From: Chitinophagaceae bacterium
Lineage (GTDB): Bacteria > Bacteroidota > Bacteroidia > Chitinophagales > Chitinophagaceae
Length of the DNA: 64,000 nt
Assembly (NCBI GenBank): GCA_004173235.1
Contig: SEAC01000002.1
Coordinates: 270,736-334,735, forward strand
Direction of reading: 5' to 3'
This document shows positions 58,061-64,000 of the stretch, piece after piece. Position 1 is the stretch's first letter. Each line of letters opens with the position of its first letter. The notes under the pieces were generated by a model that saw only the letters and a list, made by a program, of their open reading frames with translations, was not told where the DNA came from and searched no databases. A program made the translations under genes and the position numbers.

Positions 58061-59173
58061 ATGGCACAAGAAGTAATCGAAACCCGTACAACTACGGAAG
58101 TACCGAAGAAGAAAAGCAAAGTATTCCCGATCATCCTTGCCGCGCTCGTCATTGGCGGCGCCTGGTTCGGCATCAGCAAATACAACCACGGCAAGCACCA
58201 CGAGGAAACCGATAACGCGCACATCGAAGCCAACATCAGTCCCGTTATACCGCGCATTGGTGGTTATGTGTCCGACATCCGGGTGCACGACAACCAAACC
58301 GTGAAGAAAGGCGATACGCTCGTGGTGCTCGATACGCGCGACCTGCAGATAAAGGTGCAGCAGGCGGAAGCCGCGCTTGCAAATGCGCGCGCAGCGCAGG
58401 GTGTGGCAGAAGCAAGCACCCGCGCCGCACGGGCCAACGTTGCTTCTTCGGGTGCAGCCGTGCAAACCATCAGCGCACAGATCGAAACCGCGAAGGTGGC
58501 CGTGTGGCGCGCGCAGAAAGATTTCGAGCGTTATGAGAACCTGGTGAAGGATCACTCCATCACACAGCAGCAATACGAGCAGGCGCTAGCCGCTAAGCAA
58601 ACCGCGGAGCGCCAGCTGCGGGTGCTCGAAGAGCAGCGCCAGCAGGCGGCGTCGCAAACACAGGCTGTGGGCGCGCAAAGCGGTGCCGCAGGCGCACAGG
58701 TGCCGGTGGCTGGTACCGTTATCCAGCAGCGCCAGGCCGACCTGGAAAATGCAAAGCTGAATCTTTCCTATGCCGTGATCATCGCGCCGGCAGATGGCCT
58801 GGTGTCGCGCGTGGGCATTCAGCCCGGGCAGTTTGTGCAACCCGGCCAGCAGCTGTTCAGCGTAGTGCTCAACCAGCAGCTCTGGGTGGTGGGCAACTTC
58901 AAGGAAACGCAGCTCGATAAAATGAAAGAGGGACAGAAAGTGCTGGTGCATGCCGATGCTTTTCCCGACCACCAATTTGAAGGACGCATCACTTCGTTCT
59001 CGCCCGGCACCGGTTCCAGCTTCGCATTGCTGCCTCCCGACAACGCCTCCGGCAACTTCGTGAAGGTGGTGCAGCGCGTTCCGGTTCGCATCGAGTTTGC
59101 CAATCCGACCGATCCGGCCATCCGCCAGCTGCGCGCAGGCATGAACGTAGAAGTGGACGTGCATTTAGACTAA
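58061..59173 (+). CDS. HlyD/EmrA-like membrane-fusion protein
   Basis: This 370-residue adaptor has one N-terminal membrane helix (about 20-38), a biotinyl-lipoyl-like half (PRIGGYVSDIRVHDNQTVKKG), a long coiled-coil hairpin (about 85-215) and a barrel domain (VIIAPADGLVSRVGIQPGQF). It connects the inner-membrane MFS pump to TolC in the periplasm. Motifs fit the EmrA/VceA group. Confidence 0.92.
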   Translation: MAQEVIETRTTTEVPKKKSKVFPIILAALVIGGAWFGISKYNHGKHHEETDNAHIEANISPVIPRIGGYVSDIRVHDNQTVKKGDTLVVLDTRDLQIKVQQAEAALANARAAQGVAEASTRAARANVASSGAAVQTISAQIETAKVAVWRAQKDFERYENLVKDHSITQQQYEQALAAKQTAERQLRVLEEQRQQAASQTQAVGAQSGAAGAQVPVAGTVIQQRQADLENAKLNLSYAVIIAPADGLVSRVGIQPGQFVQPGQQLFSVVLNQQLWVVGNFKETQLDKMKEGQKVLVHADAFPDHQFEGRITSFSPGTGSSFALLPPDNASGNFVKVVQRVPVRIEFANPTDPAIRQLRAGMNVEVDVHLD

Positions 59174-59207
59174 CCTATCACCCGTCATTGCGCTACAAAC
59201 ATCCTTC

Positions 59208-60797
59208 ATGCTACAACAAGAATCTTTGGTTGAATTCGGTGCCCGCCGGGTGATCATCACCATTACGGCCATCGTGTGCGCACTTTTGGAGATCGTGGAC
59301 AGCACGATCGTGAACGTGGCGCTCACGCAGATGCAGGGAAGCCTGGGCGCAACCCTTAGCGAAGTGGGCTGGGTGATCACCGCCTATGCGATCGGTAACG
59401 TGATCATCGTGCCCATGACTTCGTGGCTTTCGCAACAGTTCGGGCGGCGCAACTATTTCGCGGCCTCCATCATCCTTTTTACCATCTGCTCGTATTTGTG
59501 CGGACAGGCAACCGGGATCGGTGAGCTGGTAATCTTCCGTTTTCTGCAGGGTCTGGGCGGCGGTGCGCTGCTGGTGACGTCGCAAACGATCATCACGGAA
59601 AGCTACCCGCCCGAAAAGCGTGGCATGGCGCAGGCCATCTACGGCCTCGGCGTGATCATCGGCCCCACGCTGGGACCGCCGCTCGGTGGCTACATCGTTA
59701 CCCACTCCACCTGGCCTTATATCTTCTACATCAACATCCCTCTCGGTATCATCGCTACGCTGCTTACGCTGCAGTTTGTGCGCAGCCCGCGCTATTCGGG
59801 CGCCGTCAAAAGCAAGCCGCGCGACGTAGACTGGGTCGGTATCGGGTTGCTCGCGCTGGCAGTAGGCTCGCTGCAGTATGTGCTGGAGAAAGGCCATGAC
59901 GATGACTGGTTCAACAGCAGCACGATCGTTGTACTTGCCGTGCTGGCCGTGTTCGGACTTTTCTTTTTCATCTGGCGTGAGTTTACGTTCCGCAACCCGA
60001 TTGTAGAACTACGGGTGCTGAAAAATGGCAATCTGCGCATCGGTACGATACTCTCCTTTATCATGGGCTTCGGGTTGTACGGATCCACTTTTCTGATTCC
60101 GCTTTATACGCAAACGATATTAGGATGGACCGCGCAGCAGTCGGGCGAGCTGATGATCCCGGCCGCGCTCACAACGGCCTTCATGATGCCGCTGATCGGG
60201 CAGATGCTGCAACGGGGCGTAAAGCAGCAGTACCTCGTAGCGCTCGGCATGCTCGTCTTCTTCCTGTATAGCTTCTGGGCGTATCGAACGCTCACACCCG
60301 ACACGAGCAAGGATGACTTCTTCTGGATGCTGATCTTCCGCGGCCTGGGCATGGGTATGTTGTTCATCCCCATCACCATGCTTTCCCTGTCCACCCTCAA
60401 GGGGCAGCAGATCGGCCAGGGCGCTGCGTTTACGGGTATGATGCGCCAGCTGGGCGGATCGTTCGGCATCGCTTCGATCACTACGTATTTGTCGGTGCGC
60501 ATCGAGCAGCATAAAGCGAACCTCTCTTCTTACCTCAACGTGAACGACCTCGATGTGCAGCAACGCGTGCAGGGTTTGAAGCAGGCCTTCATGCTCAAAG
60601 GCAACGCACCCGACGAAGCTTTGAAGATGGCATACAAAGCGCTCCAGGGCAGCGTGATGAAGCAGGCTTCCGTACTCGCTTACATGGATGCTTTCCTGGC
60701 GCTGGGCATAATGTTCCTGATCTGTATCCCGTTTGTGCTGCTGGTGCGTGCCCGCAAGGCAAAAGGCAAGCTGGATATGAGTGAGGCGATGCACTAA
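59208..60797 (+). CDS. EmrB/QacA-type MFS drug transporter (DHA2)
   Basis: This 529-residue protein has about 14 helices. Family motifs include DSTIVNVALTQMQGSLG in helix 1, WVITAYAIGNVIIVPMTSWLS, and the antiporter motif C-like GPTLGPPLGGYI. It exports drugs by proton antiport through the HlyD and TolC partners encoded just upstream. Confidence 0.94.
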   Translation: MLQQESLVEFGARRVIITITAIVCALLEIVDSTIVNVALTQMQGSLGATLSEVGWVITAYAIGNVIIVPMTSWLSQQFGRRNYFAASIILFTICSYLCGQATGIGELVIFRFLQGLGGGALLVTSQTIITESYPPEKRGMAQAIYGLGVIIGPTLGPPLGGYIVTHSTWPYIFYINIPLGIIATLLTLQFVRSPRYSGAVKSKPRDVDWVGIGLLALAVGSLQYVLEKGHDDDWFNSSTIVVLAVLAVFGLFFFIWREFTFRNPIVELRVLKNGNLRIGTILSFIMGFGLYGSTFLIPLYTQTILGWTAQQSGELMIPAALTTAFMMPLIGQMLQRGVKQQYLVALGMLVFFLYSFWAYRTLTPDTSKDDFFWMLIFRGLGMGMLFIPITMLSLSTLKGQQIGQGAAFTGMMRQLGGSFGIASITTYLSVRIEQHKANLSSYLNVNDLDVQQRVQGLKQAFMLKGNAPDEALKMAYKALQGSVMKQASVLAYMDAFLALGIMFLICIPFVLLVRARKAKGKLDMSEAMH

Positions 60798-60820
60798 GAA
60801 GTTGTATCGCTCATCGCTGC

Positions 60821-61438
60821 TCAGTGCACGAAGAAGGTGAGCACGCCCACCAGCATCAGCACGATTCCGGTGATCTTCTTCTCGTTGTGCTCGATGAAGT
60901 GCGCCGAAAGCAGCTTCACGCCGCGGTGACCGAGTGTGACGAGCAGCATGATGCCGGTGATGCTAACGATGGCGTAGATCACCGAAAGGAGGGTGACGAA
61001 GCCCATGCCGTAAGCGCCCGCCGAAAGGAAGAGGCTTTCCACTTCAAGGCAGGGCGAAAGAAACATCATCAGCACGAAGATGGCGATCCAGCGCCCGCGG
61101 CTCCGTTTGTAACCATGCACATCTTTTTCGGAAGCATGGTGATGATGGGGTAGGTTGACCGTATAATACACAAGCCCGAATACGATCAGCAGCACCGAGG
61201 CCACTACGTAGATCACGCGGCCATATTCTTCCTGTAATTCCTTCCCGATCATGCCCAGCACATAGCCGAGCGCCACTGTGCCCAGCACGTGGGCAAGCGC
61301 CGCAATGAACGTGATGCCCGTCACCTCGCGCGCCTTCCAGCCCTCCGCCCGCGCCACCGCCACCAGCGGGAGCCAGTGATTGGGTATCAGCGCATGAACA
61401 AGCGCGAGGAGGATGGTGCCGGCGATTACGGTGAACAA
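60821..61438 (-). CDS. NicO-like metal transporter family membrane protein (TTG start)
   Basis: This 205-residue protein has five or six helices. The opening LVHALIPNHWLPLVAVARA, the His-rich loop LPHHHHASEKDVHGYK and the helix segment FLSPCLEVESLF resemble the NicO/RcnA/UreH group of nickel or cobalt transporters. The start must be TTG 61438 because no ATG fits the N-terminal motif. It is in tandem on the minus strand with the Cys-rich AraC gene, which may regulate it. Confidence 0.7.
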   Translation of the reverse strand: MFTVIAGTILLALVHALIPNHWLPLVAVARAEGWKAREVTGITFIAALAHVLGTVALGYVLGMIGKELQEEYGRVIYVVASVLLIVFGLVYYTVNLPHHHHASEKDVHGYKRSRGRWIAIFVLMMFLSPCLEVESLFLSAGAYGMGFVTLLSVIYAIVSITGIMLLVTLGHRGVKLLSAHFIEHNEKKITGIVLMLVGVLTFFVH

Positions 61439-61460
61439 AGAGTAGAGAGTTTTAAGTCTT

Positions 61461-61544
61461 CAGTTTACAGTTTACTGCGCGTTTTTGCAGCAAAGTTGCA
61501 AGTTACAGTAATTCACGTAACTTAAAACTGAAAACTGTAAACTG
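61461..61544. repeat. CAGTTT-type palindromic intergenic repeat
   Basis: CAGTTTACAGTTT (61461-61473) and AAACTGTAAACTG (61532-61544) are perfect 13-bp arms. A smaller AAGTTAC/GTAACTT palindrome is nested inside. Confidence 0.75.
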
Positions 61545-61554
61545 TAAAGTGGGC

Positions 61555-62484
61555 CTAGCGCAGCAAGAGCTCACAAGGCTTCAACCCCGTGTGCTTCTTG
61601 AACGCCGTAGAAAAGTGGGAGATGGAAGAATAGCCAAGCAGCACCGACACCTCGGTGACCGAAAGGCCTTTTTCGTAGAGCAGGTACTTGGCGTGTTCCA
61701 TCCGCTGGCCCTGGTAGAATTCAAAAATAGTGGTGCCGAACAGCTCTTTAAAGCCCTTTTTGAGGTAACACTCGTTGATGGCCACCTTGCGGCTCAGTTC
61801 CTTGATGGTGATGGGTTCGCCGATATGTTGCAGCAGCACGTCGCGGGCTTTGAGGATCTTCTCGCGGTCGTCGGTGTTGGCCAGGAAGCGGCATTCGAAC
61901 ACCTCGGGTTCCTTTTCGCCCAGCAGGCAGCTGAGGCTTTGCAGCAGCAGGAGCTGCACCTGCGCATTCACGAAAATATTGGCGAGACTGTCGTGGTAGT
62001 TGTGATTGAGCAGGGCCTCGAGCACCGTGCGGGTCTTGTTGCACAGCGGCACCGTTTTGCTGAAGGTGCGCGTGTGGCGGAAGGTGAGCACCGACTCGGT
62101 GATGTGGCGGCTCTCGTTCAACCCGCGGGCAAACTGGCCCAGAAATGCCGGCGTGAAGCTGAATTGCAACAGGTCGAGGCTCTCGGTGCGGTCGGGGCAG
62201 GGGCCGTTGCGGTGCACGGTACAGGCGTCGCAGTCCTTGCCTTTGCGGGCGCAGTAGGTGTTGCCGGTGAGGCAGAAGTAGAGCTGGAGCGAACCGCCCT
62301 CGGCGGCAGCCGGCTCGTAGTGGAGCATGCCCACGTCTTCGCGTGCCCAGCCATCGGGACGCAGGTAGCGCCGGATGCTGTAGTGCACCGAGCCCGGCAC
62401 CTGTTGCTCGGTCTCCTGTATGAGGTTACCGGCGTCGGTGGCAAGGGCAAGCCCGGGAAGGCTGATGGATGTCTGGAACGGCAT
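61555..62484 (-). CDS. AraC-family regulator with a five-cysteine sensor segment
   Basis: This 309-residue protein starts with MPFQTSISLPGLALATD, directly after a -7 box. The C-terminal AraC domain (about 205-305) contains ITIKELSRKVAINECYLKKGFKE and LSVTEVSVLLGYSSISHFSTAFKK. The N-terminal half has Cys71, Cys78, Cys85, Cys88 and Cys96 in CLTGNTYCARKGKDCDACTV and nearby CPD. Such spacing suggests a metal or redox sensor rather than a sugar-binding cupin. The neighbour is a NicO-type transporter. Confidence 0.9.
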   Translation of the reverse strand: MPFQTSISLPGLALATDAGNLIQETEQQVPGSVHYSIRRYLRPDGWAREDVGMLHYEPAAAEGGSLQLYFCLTGNTYCARKGKDCDACTVHRNGPCPDRTESLDLLQFSFTPAFLGQFARGLNESRHITESVLTFRHTRTFSKTVPLCNKTRTVLEALLNHNYHDSLANIFVNAQVQLLLLQSLSCLLGEKEPEVFECRFLANTDDREKILKARDVLLQHIGEPITIKELSRKVAINECYLKKGFKELFGTTIFEFYQGQRMEHAKYLLYEKGLSVTEVSVLLGYSSISHFSTAFKKHTGLKPCELLLR

Positions 62485-62490
62485 GCGGTG

Positions 62491-62498
62491 CAAAGGTA
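62491..62498 (-). promoter_or_regulatory. -7 promoter box, AraC regulator
   Basis: The minus strand reads TACCTTTG, 6 nt before the ATG at 62484. Confidence 0.6.
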
Positions 62499-62561
62499 CG
62501 GGGCCCGTCCCCGGCCGCCTGTCAACGAACTGTAAAGTATTCGGGTTGGCCCCTTTTTTCA

Positions 62562-62569
62562 TACTTTCG
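62562..62569 (+). promoter_or_regulatory. -7-like promoter box, lpxC-fabZ
   Basis: TACTTTCG (one mismatch) ends 4 nt before the ATG at 62574. Confidence 0.5.
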
Positions 62570-62573
62570 CCGC

Positions 62574-63992
62574 ATGCTTTCTGAGAATAAAGCTCCTGAG
62601 TATCAACATACATTGGCTTCCGAAGTGACCGTTAGCGGGGTGGGCATCCACTCGGGCGAAACGGTGACGATGCGAATGAAACCTGCCGAGGCCCACACGG
62701 GCGTGGTATTTCAGCGTGTAGACCTGCCCGGCAAGCCTTCGGTGAAGGCCGACGTGGACAACGTGGTGGAAACCACCCGCAGCACCACGTTGGGCGCCGG
62801 CGAAGCGCGCGTGAGCACCATCGAGCACCTGATGGCGGCCCTTTACGCCAATGGGATCGACAACGTGTGTATTGAGATCGATGGCGCCGAAGTGCCCATC
62901 CTCGACGGCTCGTCGGGCCCCTTCGTAAAAGCGATCCTGCAGGCCGGTCGCCAGCAGCAGGGGGCGCAGAAAACCTGGTATACGCTGCAGCACAATATCG
63001 TGCTGGTAGACGACGATAAGAAAGTGGAAATGGTGGCGATGCCCTACAACGGCTATCGCATCAACACACTGATCGACTTCAACTCGGTGGTGCTGGGAAC
63101 GCAGCACGCCTCGCTGAAGGACATAGCCGATTTCAACGAGCAGGTGGCCGACTGCCGCACGTTCTGCTTCTTCCACGAGCTGGAATACCTGTTCGACAAT
63201 AACCTGATTAAAGGCGGCAGCAAAGACAACGCGATCGTAGTGGTAGACAAGCCCGTGACCGAAGCGCAGGTGGCCAAGCTGGGCAAGCATTTCGACGGCA
63301 TCGCGATCCCTGAAGGACGCGGCTACCTCAACAACGAGGAGCTTCGCTTCGACAACGAGCCGGCGCGCCACAAGCTGCTGGACGTGGTGGGCGACCTCGC
63401 ACTCGTGGGCATGCCCTTCCGCGCACATGTCATCGCCAACAAGCCCGGGCACGCCACCAACGTGGCTTTTGCCAAAAAGATCAAAGAACATCTTAAGAAG
63501 AACCGCATAAAGGCAGAAGTGCCCGTGTATGATATCGACCAGCCACCGCTCTTCGACGTGGTGGCCATCGAAAAGATCCTCCCGCACCGCTTCCCGATGC
63601 TGATGGTGGACAAGATCATCGAGCTCACGGAAACTCGCGTGGTAGGCATCAAGAACGTGACCTACAACGAGCCTTTCTTCCAGGGGCACTTCCCCGGCAA
63701 CTACGTGATGCCGGGCGTGCTGATGGTGGAAGCGCTGGCCCAGTGCGGTGGCATCCTGGCCATCCCGAAAGACACTGAAGACAAATACGACACCTACTTC
63801 ATCAAGATCGACAACTGCAAATTCAAGCAGAAAGTAGTGCCGGGCGATACCCTCATCCTCCGCATGGAACTTTCCGCGCCTATCCGCCGTGGCCTTTGTG
63901 AAATGAAAGGAACTATTTTTGTCAACAATAAGATCGCCGTGGAAGCCGACCTCGTGGCGCAAATCGTAAAAAGACCGAAGACCAATGATTAG
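62574..63992 (+). CDS. lpxC-fabZ: Bifunctional LpxC-FabZ (UDP-3-O-acyl-GlcNAc deacetylase / 3-hydroxyacyl-ACP dehydratase)
   Basis: This 472-residue fusion is typical of Bacteroidota. The LpxC part (about 1-305) commits sugar to lipid A: zinc ligands His85 (IEHLMAAL), His266 and Asp270 (RHKLLDVVGD), and catalytic His293 (PGHATN). The FabZ part (about 325-472) dehydrates 3-hydroxyacyl-ACP with His372 in GHFPG and Glu386 in VEALAQ, preceded by ILPHRFPMLMVDKI. It overlaps the downstream lpxA start by 8 bp. Confidence 0.98.
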   Translation: MLSENKAPEYQHTLASEVTVSGVGIHSGETVTMRMKPAEAHTGVVFQRVDLPGKPSVKADVDNVVETTRSTTLGAGEARVSTIEHLMAALYANGIDNVCIEIDGAEVPILDGSSGPFVKAILQAGRQQQGAQKTWYTLQHNIVLVDDDKKVEMVAMPYNGYRINTLIDFNSVVLGTQHASLKDIADFNEQVADCRTFCFFHELEYLFDNNLIKGGSKDNAIVVVDKPVTEAQVAKLGKHFDGIAIPEGRGYLNNEELRFDNEPARHKLLDVVGDLALVGMPFRAHVIANKPGHATNVAFAKKIKEHLKKNRIKAEVPVYDIDQPPLFDVVAIEKILPHRFPMLMVDKIIELTETRVVGIKNVTYNEPFFQGHFPGNYVMPGVLMVEALAQCGGILAIPKDTEDKYDTYFIKIDNCKFKQKVVPGDTLILRMELSAPIRRGLCEMKGTIFVNNKIAVEADLVAQIVKRPKTND

Positions 63993-64000
63993 TCCTTTAG
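63985..64000 (+). CDS. lpxA: 5' end of lpxA (UDP-GlcNAc acyltransferase), truncated by window edge
   Basis: ATG ATT AGT CCT TTA opens inside the last codons of lpxC-fabZ and gives MISPL, the usual start of Bacteroidota LpxA. The lpxC-fabZ-lpxA order and the 8-bp overlap support the call. Only the first five codons are in the window. Confidence 0.75.

Noticed and set aside
60798..60820. Possible small gene between the EmrB and NicO genes
   Set aside because: Only 23 bp separate the convergent stops.

Overview
The window looks like chromosomal DNA of a moderately GC-rich Bacteroidota, most likely a Chitinophagaceae-type bacterium. Several features point there: Bacteroidota promoters (TTTG, about 19-20 bp, TAnnTTTG), type IX secretion C-terminal sorting domains on two large exported proteins, a fused lpxC-fabZ gene followed by lpxA, an ftsX/DUF3098/uppP operon, an RprY-like response regulator, a SusC/Oar-style TonB receptor with a carboxypeptidase-like N-terminal domain, and a clade II nitrous oxide reductase cluster. 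No rRNA, tRNA, CRISPR array, phage or insertion sequence was seen.

Positions 1-15000 form a respiratory and nitrogen-oxide island. A NorC-like cytochrome c and a NorB-like membrane protein come first. Aligned by eye, the NorB-like protein lacks several expected active-site residues. Three exported proteins follow: a small Cys-motif protein, a CDICGC beta-barrel and a His-rich lipoprotein. The minus-strand operon nosZ, a four-TM protein, nosL, nosD, nosF, nosY is bracketed by two nearly duplicate lipoprotein cytochromes c. Next are a His-rich polytopic membrane protein, a SufT/PaaD-like protein, and the operon ric, Rrf2 regulator, NnrS-like membrane protein, a probable nitric oxide stress and Fe-S repair unit with a palindromic operator over its promoter. 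NosZ and both cytochromes carry lipoprotein signals, so the electron path to N2O is probably membrane-tethered. NosG/NosH-type quinol dehydrogenases are absent here.

Positions 15000-23600 hold a TonB-dependent receptor with a promoter-embedded palindrome, small membrane proteins, a tandem pair of membrane paralogs with a coupled winged-helix regulator, an ABC transporter with a LolA-like protein, and pdxA. Positions 23900-29300 carry two large T9SS cargo proteins (a GEVED-type protein and an M14 carboxypeptidase). Positions 29475-49300 are mostly housekeeping: rsmA, a 2-hydroxyacid dehydrogenase, greA (with a terminator-like hairpin in its leader), a HIT protein, ruvC, a flippase-like protein, DUF3108, an MBL hydrolase, an MFS protein, uppP/DUF3098/ftsX, leuS, an M23 peptidase, ruvB, a response regulator, a START protein and recQ.

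Positions 49300-64000 hold a large lipoprotein, a copA-type copper ATPase, tsaE, alanine dehydrogenase, a Bax-inhibitor-1 protein, a TetR-controlled tripartite efflux operon, a NicO-like metal transporter next to a Cys-rich AraC regulator, and lpxC-fabZ with the first codons of lpxA. AT-rich palindromic repeats sit between many genes, and at least eight genes have a -7 box only 4-8 nt before the start codon, suggesting leaderless mRNAs.
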